A DNA stretch of 64,000 nt, taken from the NCBI GenBank assembly GCA_019637695.1, contig JAHBVG010000009.1, positions 1-64,000 of the forward strand, in the 5' to 3' direction. Positions 52,988-61,710 of the stretch are shown here, piece by piece. How positions within the stretch are numbered: the first letter of the stretch is position 1; every line of letters starts with the position of its first letter. The notes below the pieces were generated by a model. The model was not told the origin of the DNA. It saw only the letters and a list, made by a program, of their open reading frames with translations, and made no database searches. This stretch comes from Caldilineaceae bacterium (GTDB taxonomy: Bacteria; Chloroflexota; Anaerolineae; Caldilineales; Caldilineaceae). The translations under genes were made by a program, and so were the position numbers.

Positions 52988-53983
52988 ATGTCCACCGCCA
53001 GTCTGCGCTCCATCGACGCCCTCGATGATCTGCAAACCGGCCTGATCCGTTACGCTGACCAGACCCTGACGGTCCTGAACGCCATCCAGCGGGAAATAGA
53101 GCGCACCCTGGAGTGGCTGGACGAACGGGTGCGCCACTGGCAGAACCAGGTGCGCCGCTGCGCCCAGGCCGTGGACGATGCCCAGGCCGCCTATCGCCGC
53201 TGTATGGCTTCCGGCAGTCGCGACCATCCTCCCTCCTGTGGACACCTGGAACAGGCGGTGCAGGAGGCGCGCCGCCGTCTGGCGCTGGCCCAGGCCGAGG
53301 AGCGCATGGCATCCCAGGCGCGGCAGGCTGTGCAGGCAGAGGTAGAAGCCTACCAGCGCGAGGCCAGCCGTCTGCGCGCCTTGCTCCAGAACGAGATGCC
53401 CAAAGCCGTGGCGACCCTGCGCTACAAGGCTACTGTGCTGCGCAGCTACACAGGCGGCGTCAGCGCCGGGGGTGGGATGGCCGGCGCGCTGGCCTTTGGC
53501 GCAGGGATGTTTGTGGGCGCAGCCATTGGCGCCGCCGGACAGGGCGAAGCGGACAGCGTCGAAGCCGCCGCCCAGACGCTGCTGACTTTCCCCGAAGGCG
53601 CGGAACCGCCCATTCAGCAGTTGCACCCGGAGATCCGCACTGTCTCCCTGGATCAGATCGATCTCAGCGATTCATCGGTGCAGAGCGAAGCTGACTTTCA
53701 CAAAGTCTCCCACGACGAGATGGTGGTCGGGCTGACCAAATTGCAGCAGGTTCAGCGTTGGATCGCCCAGGGCGTCACCGACCAGACGTTGCGGGACATT
53801 GACGCCGAGCAGGGGCTTTCCGGCGCGCAGGGATACCACAACATCTACAAGATTTTTTATGGCGATAGCGCCATTGCCCTGGCAAAGGTGGGCGACCGCT
53901 ACGAGGTGATCAACGGCTACCACCGACTGGCCGTTGCCAGGGAACTGGGCTGGACAACCATCCCGGCGCGGATTGTGGAGTGA
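52988..53983 (+). CDS. Coiled-coil protein with C-terminal ParB-like domain, candidate T7SS substrate
   Basis: The 331-residue protein has a long helical, partly coiled-coil N-half (about 10-150, with Cys pairs RRCAQAVDDAQAAYRRCM), a Gly/Ala-rich hydrophobic stretch (about 155-185, GGGMAGALAFGAGMFVGAAI) and a C-terminal globular part (about 265-331). That part reads YHNIYKIFYGDSAIALAKVG and INGYHRLAVARELGWTTIPA, matching the ParB/Srx-type fold with its GxHR element. This resembles long LXG- or WXG-type effectors whose variable C-terminus is the active domain. It lies between two WXG100-like genes. A toxic nuclease activity is an inference. Confidence 0.65.
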   Translation: MSTASLRSIDALDDLQTGLIRYADQTLTVLNAIQREIERTLEWLDERVRHWQNQVRRCAQAVDDAQAAYRRCMASGSRDHPPSCGHLEQAVQEARRRLALAQAEERMASQARQAVQAEVEAYQREASRLRALLQNEMPKAVATLRYKATVLRSYTGGVSAGGGMAGALAFGAGMFVGAAIGAAGQGEADSVEAAAQTLLTFPEGAEPPIQQLHPEIRTVSLDQIDLSDSSVQSEADFHKVSHDEMVVGLTKLQQVQRWIAQGVTDQTLRDIDAEQGLSGAQGYHNIYKIFYGDSAIALAKVGDRYEVINGYHRLAVARELGWTTIPARIVE

Positions 53984-54052
53984 AATATACACATAGGCTA
54001 CGAGAATCTTGGGGCTATATGCGCAGCCGTGTACATGCAACGAGGTGTGATA

Positions 54053-54268
54053 ATGAGTAGACTCAATCAGCATCTCAGCGAACTGGACGCCGCCTGGAAG
54101 CTCGTCCACCAGCGCTGGGAAACCACCGGCGACGCGTGGACCGATCAGGTTCACGACGACTTTGCCGTCCAGTACATGGAACCCCTGGCCCAGCAGACCC
54201 AGGCCGTGGCTCGCAGCCTGGAACGTCTGGCGCAGATTGTCAGCAAAGCCCAGCGCGCGGTAAAATAG
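54053..54268 (+). CDS. WXG100-like small helical protein 2
   Basis: From ATG 54053 a 71-residue helical protein contains TTGDAWTDQVHDDFAVQYME, a W-x-D turn between two helices as in the first WXG100-like protein, and a C-terminal helix ending KAQRAVK. The upstream ATG at 54029 adds only eight residues. It may pair with the 52700 product as a heterodimer. It is followed 46 bases later by a DUF433 antitoxin gene. Confidence 0.65.
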   Translation: MSRLNQHLSELDAAWKLVHQRWETTGDAWTDQVHDDFAVQYMEPLAQQTQAVARSLERLAQIVSKAQRAVK

Positions 54269-54314
54269 TGGAGAACTGTGCATCGAATCACACAATCTAT
54301 CGGAATCTTTGCCC

Positions 54315-54614
54315 ATGCAAACCACCCTCACCATCGATCTGATTGCCTCCGACCCGACGATCCGCAACGGCAGACCGTGCATCGCCGGCACGGGACTGCG
54401 CGTCACCGATCTGGTGGCCGCCCATCTCTTCCACCAGCGGACGCCGGACGAGATCGCCGCAAATTACGAACTTTCCCTGGCCCAGGTCTACGCTGCGTTG
54501 GCCTACTATTACGAGCACAAATTAGAACTCGACCGAGACATTCGCTCCCAAATTGACAAAGCCCGTTCCCTGAAGGAGCAGGCCCTTGGCCGATCCCCTG
54601 CGCTTTTATCTTGA
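54315..54614 (+). CDS. DUF433-family antitoxin
   Basis: The 99-residue protein carries the DUF433 signature: GRPCIAGTGLRVTDLVAAHL, then TPDEIAANYELSLAQVYAAL and YYYEHKLELDRDI. DUF433 proteins are VapB/helix-turn-helix-like antitoxins usually paired with a DUF5615 PIN-like toxin encoded just downstream. Here the downstream toxin is broken (54586-54756). ATG 54315 is chosen over ATG 54309. Confidence 0.85.
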   Translation: MQTTLTIDLIASDPTIRNGRPCIAGTGLRVTDLVAAHLFHQRTPDEIAANYELSLAQVYAALAYYYEHKLELDRDIRSQIDKARSLKEQALGRSPALLS

Positions 54615-54756
54615 CGAGAATCTGCCGACAGAATCTTCACTATGTCGGCGCTTGGGTCAATTGGCTTGCCTTGATGCACGCCGTTTACACACCCGACGAA
54701 ATGAAGAACCGTATCGAATTCCTTTGATCCACCCACGGGAGCGCACACCCCCATGA
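54586..54756 (+). pseudogene. DUF5615-type PIN-like toxin, truncated
   Basis: From a TTG at 54586, with AAGGAG eight bases upstream, the frame reads LADPLRFYLDENLPTE, the conserved start of DUF5615 toxins with the metal-binding Asp-Glu. It then loses all similarity and runs to a TGA overlapping the next start codon. A full toxin has about 120 residues. The antitoxin is intact, so the pair is a one-sided remnant. Confidence 0.75.
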
Positions 54757-56255
54757 CCACCCCAGACCCCCTGACCCAGCAACGCCAGTTTGTGCGCGAC
54801 TTTCTGGCCGCGGACAAACAGCGCAGCCAGCGGGAGAGCGCCGCCCAGCAGCAGTACACAGCCGGCGAAAGGGCGGCCAAAGAGCAGGCCGCTGCCAGCC
54901 AGCGCGCCGCCGAACAGCAACACGCCGCGGCGATCAGTGCGCAGGATCAAGGATTGGCCCGTCAGAACAGCCAGGTGGACGGACTCGCCGCCGCCATTGA
55001 TGAATCCCTGGGCAGGTGGCCGCGCATGACGCTTTCGGCGCTGGACGTGACCCAGCCCAGCGTGCCCGGCCGCCTGATGGACGCCGCCCCTCGCGCCCCC
55101 AAAGCAGGCGCAGGGGATTCTCCCCTGCCCAAATTGCAGATGGGCGAACAGGAGATCAAGAAGATAGTCAGCGCGGGCGAGAGCCTGGCCTGCGAACACA
55201 CCCGCCAGCAACAGCAGCGACGGTTGCGCACGCTTGCTGCTACCGTCATTCTCGTTGTGCTGGTGGTGGCTGGCATTTTCCTCTACCAGAGATGGAGCTA
55301 CGACCAGAGACTTGCCAGCCTTTACGAAACAGGTGTGGCAGCGCTGGGCGCCGGAGAATGGCAGGCAGCGCGGCAGAATTTCAATCAGTTGCTGAGTTTG
55401 GACGCCACCTATCGAGATACCCGGACCCAGTTGTACGAGAGCTATTATAAGGCAGGCGTGACGGCGCTGGGTGCCGGAGAATGGCACGCGGCGCAGGAGA
55501 ACTGGATTGAATTATTACGCTTGAACCCAGACTATCGGGATGCGCAGATACTTTATGAGAGCAATTTTCAATCAACCAATTCCATTGACGGCGCGATCTA
55601 TGTCCTTGTCCCCGCCGGGGAGTTTCTAATGGGCAGTTCGCAAAATTCTAGCGAACAGCCCCAGCGCACAGTCTACCTGGACGCCTACTGGATTATGCAG
55701 ACAGAAGTGACCAATGCCCAATACGCAAAATGTGTGGCCGCTGGCGCGTGCAACCCTCCGAACAACAGCCGCTGGCAGGATGCCCTCTACGCCGACCACC
55801 CCGTCACCCATGTGGACTGGCAGCAGGCCAGCGCCTATGCGCGCTGGGCCGGGGGACGCCTGCCCACAGAGGCCGAATGGGAGAAGGCGGCACGGGGCAC
55901 GGATGGCCGCACCTATCCCTGGGGCAATGGGGAGCCTAATGCCCAGCTCTGCAACTTCAACAGAAACGTGGGTGACACCACCCCTGTGGGCAGCTACCCG
56001 GCCGGCGTCAGCCCTTACGGCGCGCATGATATGTGTGGCAATGTGAGGGAATGGGTGAATGACTGGTATGGTAGTGTCTATTATGCCAGCGCGCCGGATC
56101 GCAATCCACAGGGGCCGGGCAGCGGCCAGTATCGCGTGTTGCGGGGCGGGTCGTGGTACCTCAACGTTAACTTCGTCCGTTCCGCCCACCGGCTCTACAT
56201 CCATCCTGACTCCTGGTACTCCGACTTCGGTTTTCGGTCTGTCCGCTCGCCATGA
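54753..56255 (+). CDS. Membrane-anchored FGE/C-lectin-fold protein, possible DGR target
   Basis: The 500-residue protein has an Ala/Gln-rich cytosolic N-part (1-160), one membrane helix (about 161-179), two TPR-like repeats (about 188-226 and 229-267) and a C-terminal formylglycine-generating-enzyme domain (about 280-500). The latter holds VPAGEFLMGSS, EVTNAQYAKC, RLPTEAEWEKAARG, YPWGNGEP and GNVREWVNDWY. The active-site Cys expected near the C-terminal GFR is Ser (GFRSVRS), so catalysis is unlikely and ligand binding is more probable. The last 40 residues look like a diversified region. ATG 54753 overlaps the toxin remnant's stop codon. Confidence 0.8.
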   Translation: MTTPDPLTQQRQFVRDFLAADKQRSQRESAAQQQYTAGERAAKEQAAASQRAAEQQHAAAISAQDQGLARQNSQVDGLAAAIDESLGRWPRMTLSALDVTQPSVPGRLMDAAPRAPKAGAGDSPLPKLQMGEQEIKKIVSAGESLACEHTRQQQQRRLRTLAATVILVVLVVAGIFLYQRWSYDQRLASLYETGVAALGAGEWQAARQNFNQLLSLDATYRDTRTQLYESYYKAGVTALGAGEWHAAQENWIELLRLNPDYRDAQILYESNFQSTNSIDGAIYVLVPAGEFLMGSSQNSSEQPQRTVYLDAYWIMQTEVTNAQYAKCVAAGACNPPNNSRWQDALYADHPVTHVDWQQASAYARWAGGRLPTEAEWEKAARGTDGRTYPWGNGEPNAQLCNFNRNVGDTTPVGSYPAGVSPYGAHDMCGNVREWVNDWYGSVYYASAPDRNPQGPGSGQYRVLRGGSWYLNVNFVRSAHRLYIHPDSWYSDFGFRSVRSP

Positions 56256-56314
56256 TTCTGTTTTTCTGATTTCTGGAATTCTGGGTTTCTGAAGCTTCTG
56301 GGGGGCGAAGCCCC
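56133..56314 (+). other. Candidate DGR variable region with downstream hairpin
   Basis: The 3' end of the FGE-fold gene encodes GGSWYLNVNFVRSAHRLYI then HPDSWYSDFGFR. Nearly all exposed positions use codons ending in T or C, the pattern left when AAY codons of a template are mutated at adenines. It is followed by a T-rich stretch and a 13-base hairpin, GGGGC-GAA-GCCCC (56302-56314), placed like the stem after the IMH of known DGRs. No reverse transcriptase or template repeat is in the window, so the call is tentative. Confidence 0.45.
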
Positions 56315-56319
56315 TTCTG

Positions 56320-56352
56320 GCCGCCGCCTATGGCGGCGGCCGCGCGATTTTT
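56320..56352 (+). terminator. Terminator after the FGE-fold gene
   Basis: A perfect 9-bp GC stem (56320-56328 with 56332-56340) with a TAT loop is followed by a T-run (ATTTTTT). It separates the FGE-fold gene from the FtsK-like gene. Confidence 0.7.
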
Positions 56353-56488
56353 TGAATTTGGGTATTTGATCATACCTTCTAACCATCGTAGGGGTGGACC
56401 TCCGTGTCCACCCGCTGCAAGTGAACAATGGCAGCCCACACGTAATCGAAAACTGCATCGGATTGGTAGAAATTGGGGTGCGTCCCCG

Positions 56489-56640
56489 ATTGGGGGCGCT
56501 CCGGTCGGGTCCGTGACCCGACTGCCGCCGGTCCGTGACCGGCGAAGAGCATGCTTCCCCCAATGGGGCGCTCCGGTCGGGTCACGGACCCAACCGCCGC
56601 CGGTCACGGACCGCCGAGGAGCATTCTTCCCAATTGGGGG
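56489..56640. repeat. GC-rich direct repeats with flipped inner segments
   Basis: Two copies of a unit of about 73 bases start at 56489 and 56562, and a third begins near 56633. Each has ATTGGGG-like and GCGCTCCGGTCGGGTC stretches. The inner GGTCCGTGACC of copy 1 appears as its reverse complement GGTCACGGACC in copy 2. The tract fills the leader of the FtsK-like gene. Confidence 0.65.
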
Positions 56641-56711
56641 CGCACCCAAGAAATTGCCCGACGCGCCGCACTTTGAAATCTTCTTCATCCTCTCGAACAC
56701 GGAGACGCCCC

Positions 56712-59612
56712 ATGCCCAATCTGCGTCAACAGGCCCAAGAACTTGCCCGCCGGCTCGGCGACGCCCTGGCCGAGGCCCGCTATTGGCAGGATCGGGCCAA
56801 AACCCAGATTGCCGACGACGACCGCCGCAGCCGGGAAGCCGCGGCCGCAACCCGACAATCTGCCCTGGACGCCGCCGCCCGCCAGCAACAGGCAACCCTG
56901 ACCACGCTGACGGCGCAGCGGGATCAGGAATTGGCCGCGACCCTGGCCGCCTATACCTCGGCTGTCGACGCGCTGAAGCCCCCGATCAACGGGCTGGCCC
57001 AAAGCCTGGGCTACGCCGCTCTCCCCTGGGGCGATGAGCGGGGCTGGGCAGGGTGGAAGCCGCCCACCAGCCTGCATGTGCCCCCTGCCCTGCGTCTGGG
57101 CCAGCTCAACGTCAAAGGCCAGTGGCACACCTTCCAACCACCTGCCCTCCTGCCCGTCATCGGCCGGGGTGGGACCGTCTTCCGCGCCGCCGAGGTCGCC
57201 AAATCCACGGCCGCCCAGGCCATGCAATCCCTGGCCGCCCGCCTGCTCGCCGCCCTGCCCCCGGGCAAAGTGCGCTTCACCTTTCTCGATCCCGTGGGTC
57301 TGGGCCAGAATGTGGCCGCCTTTATGCACATGGCCGACGACGACGAGGCTCTGGTAGGCGGCAAAGCCTGGAGCGAACCCCACCAGATCGAACAGCAGCT
57401 TGCCGGCCTGACCGAACACATGGAAAATGTAATCCAGAAATACCTGCGCAGCCAGTACCGGAGCATTGAGGAGTACAACGCCCAGGCTGGCGAGGTGGCG
57501 GAACCCTACCGCCTGCTGCTGGTCTTCGATTTCCCCACCAATTTCAGCGACACCGCCGCCCGCCGCCTGGTCAGCATCGCCCAGAACGGTCCCCGCTGCG
57601 GCGTCTACCCCATTGTGATGGTGGACGCCAGCAAGCCCCTGCCCTACGGCTTTTCTCTGGCTGATCTGGAACAGCACGCCACGGTCATCGCCTGGGAGAA
57701 CGGCGTCTGGCGCTGGCAGGACCCGGAACTGCGCGTCGGCGAGCTTGCGCTGGACCCTGCGCCGCCCAGCGCCCTGTTGGAACGCATTGTCAAAACCGTG
57801 GGCAGTGGGGCCAAGGCCGCCAGTGTGGTGCGCGTCCCCTTCGAGCGCATCGCCCCCCGCCCGGATCAATGGTGGGCGGGCGCAGAGAACGAGGAGGGCC
57901 AGCGGGAGGGCACGGCGGAAAAGCTGCGCGCCCGCATGGGTCCTATGGGGGCCAGCAAGGTGCAGCAATTGGAATTGGGCGGGGCAGGCACCAGCCATCA
58001 CGCGCTGGTGGTGGGCAGGATAGGCTCCGGCAAGTCCACCCTGCTCCACACCATCATCACCACCCTGGCCCTCACCTACAGTCCGGACGAGATGCAGCTC
58101 TATCTGATTGACTTCAAAAAGGGTGTGGAGTTTCAGGGCTACGCCCGCTACCAGTTGCCCCACGCCCGCGTCGTCGCCATTGAGAGCGAGCGGGAGTTCG
58201 GCCTCAGCGTGTTGCAGGGGTTGAAGGCCGAACTGGACCGCCGGGGGCGGCTCTTCACCGCGTCCGATGCGGCCAAAGCCAATCTGGCTACCTATCGGGC
58301 CAAAACCGGCGAGACCCTGCCCCGCATCCTGCTTCTGGTGGACGAGTTCCATGTCTTCTTCAGCGAGGACGATGCCATCGCCACCCAGGCCGGCCATCTT
58401 CTGGACGAACTGGTGCGCCAGGGTCGCTCCTTCGGTATCCACATCCTGCTGGCCTCGCAGACCCTGGCCGGTTCCAACAGCCTCTCCCGTTCCACCGTGG
58501 ATCAGATGGCCGTGCGCATCGCCCTGCAATGTTCCGACGCCGACTCCCGCCTCATCCTCTCCGACGACAACCCGGCGGCCCGCCTGCTGGAACGGCCTGG
58601 CCAGGCCATCTACAACAACGCCAATGGCCGCCCGGAGGGCAACAACTTCTTCCAGGTGGCCTATCTGGAGGATGATCGGCGGGACGCGTTGCTGGTCGAA
58701 ATCCGCAACTTTGCCAACAAACGGCTGGGCAGCTATCCACCGCCGCTGGTCTTTGAGGGCAACCTGCCGGGGCAGATCTCCAAGAACGCGCGGCTGGTCG
58801 CTCTGCTCTCGGCTGCGCCTGCCCCCGTGCGTGCCCCCACCGTCTGGCTGGGCGATCCCGTGCGCATCTCCGATGCGGTGAGCGTCACCCTGCGCAAACA
58901 GAGCGGCGCCAATCTCCTCGTCGTCGGCCAGAACGAGGAAGCGGCCACCGGTCTGCTCAGCGCCGCGCTGCTGGCCCTGGCCGCGCAGACAGCGCCCGCC
59001 GATCCCCCGGCCATCCATCTGCTGGACTTCAGCCAGGGCGACGAAAACAGCGCCGAGTTCTACGCCCAATTGCGGGAGCATCTACCCCAGCCCATCACCG
59101 TGGGCAAGCGCCGCCAGATGGCTGACATCCTCGACCGGCTGGCAACCGAAGTGGGGCGCCGCCTGGACGATGAGGGCGCGCCCCAACCGCCCCTCTTCCT
59201 GCTCCTCCACGGTTTGCAGCGGGCCAGAGACCTGCGCCAGGAGGATTCCTTCAGCAGCTTCGCTTCCTTCGGCGAGGAGCCAGCGCCGGCCAATCCCAGC
59301 CAGCAGTTCGCCCTCATCCTGCGCGACGGCCCGGAGGTGGGCGTCCACACCCTTGTCTGGTGCGACACAGTGACCAATCTCAACCGCACTCTGGATCGCC
59401 GTCTGCTGCGGGAATTTGCCCTGCGCGTCGCCTTCCAGATGAGCGCCGAGGATTCGTCCACCCTGCTCGATTCCCCTGCGGCCAGCAAGGTTGGCCCCAA
59501 CCGCGCCTATCTCTACAGCGAGGACGAAGGCCGGCTGGAGAAGTTCCGCCCCTACGGGCTGCCCGCTTTGGATTGGCTGGCCGCAACTGCGCAGGCGTCA
59601 CCTCTATCCTGA
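56712..59612 (+). CDS. FtsK/SpoIIIE-type ATPase, EccC-like
   Basis: The 966-residue protein has a coiled N-terminal part (1-100, Ala/Gln-rich), a first ATPase domain of the FtsK/SpoIIIE class (about 400-720) with Walker A GRIGSGKSTLLHT (K near 440), LYLIDFKKGVEF and Walker B LLLVDEFHVFF (about 538-548), and a second, degenerate ATPase domain (about 740-950). In that second domain the Walker A is VVGQNEEAATG without Lys. Tandem ATPases with a degenerate second copy are typical of type VII secretion EccC/EssC. No membrane helix is seen, unlike FtsK. Two WXG100-like genes lie just upstream. ATG 56712 has GGAG before it; GTG 56535 would add an unrelated repeat-encoded stretch. Confidence 0.82.
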   Translation: MPNLRQQAQELARRLGDALAEARYWQDRAKTQIADDDRRSREAAAATRQSALDAAARQQQATLTTLTAQRDQELAATLAAYTSAVDALKPPINGLAQSLGYAALPWGDERGWAGWKPPTSLHVPPALRLGQLNVKGQWHTFQPPALLPVIGRGGTVFRAAEVAKSTAAQAMQSLAARLLAALPPGKVRFTFLDPVGLGQNVAAFMHMADDDEALVGGKAWSEPHQIEQQLAGLTEHMENVIQKYLRSQYRSIEEYNAQAGEVAEPYRLLLVFDFPTNFSDTAARRLVSIAQNGPRCGVYPIVMVDASKPLPYGFSLADLEQHATVIAWENGVWRWQDPELRVGELALDPAPPSALLERIVKTVGSGAKAASVVRVPFERIAPRPDQWWAGAENEEGQREGTAEKLRARMGPMGASKVQQLELGGAGTSHHALVVGRIGSGKSTLLHTIITTLALTYSPDEMQLYLIDFKKGVEFQGYARYQLPHARVVAIESEREFGLSVLQGLKAELDRRGRLFTASDAAKANLATYRAKTGETLPRILLLVDEFHVFFSEDDAIATQAGHLLDELVRQGRSFGIHILLASQTLAGSNSLSRSTVDQMAVRIALQCSDADSRLILSDDNPAARLLERPGQAIYNNANGRPEGNNFFQVAYLEDDRRDALLVEIRNFANKRLGSYPPPLVFEGNLPGQISKNARLVALLSAAPAPVRAPTVWLGDPVRISDAVSVTLRKQSGANLLVVGQNEEAATGLLSAALLALAAQTAPADPPAIHLLDFSQGDENSAEFYAQLREHLPQPITVGKRRQMADILDRLATEVGRRLDDEGAPQPPLFLLLHGLQRARDLRQEDSFSSFASFGEEPAPANPSQQFALILRDGPEVGVHTLVWCDTVTNLNRTLDRRLLREFALRVAFQMSAEDSSTLLDSPAASKVGPNRAYLYSEDEGRLEKFRPYGLPALDWLAATAQASPLS

Positions 59613-59639
59613 CCCCACGTCGCCGAACCTATAGAATCG

Positions 59640-59690
59640 GTAGGGGTTCTGCTTGCTGAACCCTTCTGGCGCAGCAAACAGAACCCCTAC
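59640..59690. repeat. Inverted repeat between FtsK-like and DppC-like genes
   Basis: Arms 59640-59658 and 59672-59690 pair over 19 bases with one mismatch (GTAGGGGTTCTGCTTGCTG and its complement). It lies between two convergent genes and may serve as a bidirectional terminator or REP element. Confidence 0.65.
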
Positions 59691-59727
59691 GGGTTTATCT
59701 ATCTGTTTTGTTGAAGATCCCCGACGA

Positions 59728-60627
59728 TTACCGCCGCGCGCGCGGATCCAACGCATCGCGCAGACCGTCGCCCATGAGGTTGAAGCCCAGCACCACCAGC
59801 ATAATCGCCAGGCCGGGGAAGATGACAATGTGGGGCGCGGAGAGAATGTAAGTGCGCCCTTTTTGCAGCATATTCCCCCATTCGGGTACATCGGGACCGG
59901 CTCCCAGGCCGAGGAAGCCCAGCGCCGCCGACGCCTGGATCGCCACCGCGATCTGCAAGGTGGATTGGACGACAATCGGGGCCAGGGTGTTGGGGAAGAT
60001 GTGATAGAAAAGCAGACGGCTGCCTTTGGATCCAATCGAGCGGCTGGCCTCTACAAACAACTGCTCTTTGATGGTCAATGTGGAACTGCGGATGAGACGG
60101 GCGTAGATGGGGACAGAGACAATGCCAATCGCAATCATGGCGTTGTTGAGGCTCGGCCCAAAGGCGGCCACCATCAAAATCGCCAACAAGATGCTGGGGA
60201 AGGCCAACATAATATCCATCAAGCGCATGACGATGAGATCGACACGCCCGCCCAGATAGCCGGAGATGAGGCCCAACGGTGCGCCGATGACCACGCCAAT
60301 GCCTACGGCGATCAGACCAACCGTCAGCGAAAGCCGCGCCCCGTAGAGCAGCCGCGAGAAGAGATCGCGGCCCAGTTCGTCGGTCCCCAAAAGATAATCG
60401 GCGCTGGGACCCTGGCGAGCCTGGGAAAAGATGGCGCGGTCGATCTCGTGGGGGGCGAGCAGCGGCGCAGTGGCGCTGATCAACAGGAAGATCAAGACGA
60501 TGATCGCCCCTGCCACCGTGCCTGGGCTGCGCACCAACCGCCGCATGACCAATTGCAGATTGGAGGTGGGCGGGCGTAGCGTCTCCATGCGGGCGGGGAC
60601 GGGCGAGGTTCGGGTCGATACGCTCAC
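59728..60627 (-). CDS. DppC-type peptide ABC permease
   Basis: The 299-residue protein has six membrane helices and the DppC landmarks: LLGTDELGRDLFSRLLYG before the core, the EAA-like loop FVEASRSIGSKGSRLLFYH, and LGFLGLGAGPDVPEWGNML. It forms the channel of a dipeptide/oligopeptide or nickel importer with the DppB-type subunit encoded upstream. No ATPase genes (DppD/DppF) are in the window; the operon ends here. Confidence 0.92.
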   Translation of the reverse strand: MSVSTRTSPVPARMETLRPPTSNLQLVMRRLVRSPGTVAGAIIVLIFLLISATAPLLAPHEIDRAIFSQARQGPSADYLLGTDELGRDLFSRLLYGARLSLTVGLIAVGIGVVIGAPLGLISGYLGGRVDLIVMRLMDIMLAFPSILLAILMVAAFGPSLNNAMIAIGIVSVPIYARLIRSSTLTIKEQLFVEASRSIGSKGSRLLFYHIFPNTLAPIVVQSTLQIAVAIQASAALGFLGLGAGPDVPEWGNMLQKGRTYILSAPHIVIFPGLAIMLVVLGFNLMGDGLRDALDPRARR

Positions 60628-60642
60628 AGGGGTTGCCTCTTC

Positions 60643-61587
<945 letters not shown>

Positions 61588-61623
61588 GGCGTATCCATTG
61601 TCTAATAAAGCCTAATCGTTAAA

Positions 61624-61684
61624 GCGTGAAATGTGAAACGTGAAACGTGACCTCTAACAAATCACGTTTCACGTTTCACGTCTC
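61624..61684. repeat. Heptamer hairpin (GTGAAAC / GTTTCAC)
   Basis: Three GTGAAAC-type heptamers (about 61626-61650) face TCACGTTTCACGTTTCACG (about 61663-61681). It separates the DppA- and DppB-type genes. Confidence 0.7.
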
Positions 61685-61710
61685 AGCAAATCGAGCAGAC
61701 CAATGGCTAT

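Noticed and set aside
54753-56255. Active formylglycine-generating enzyme
   Set aside because: The conserved Cys in the C-terminal GFR-C motif is Ser, no sulfatase is nearby, and the anchor plus N-terminal layout suggests a binding protein.
56685-59081. 798-residue minus-strand frame opposite the FtsK-like gene
   Set aside because: It is a Gly/Val/Gln-rich shadow of a GC-rich gene with intact Walker motifs on the plus strand.
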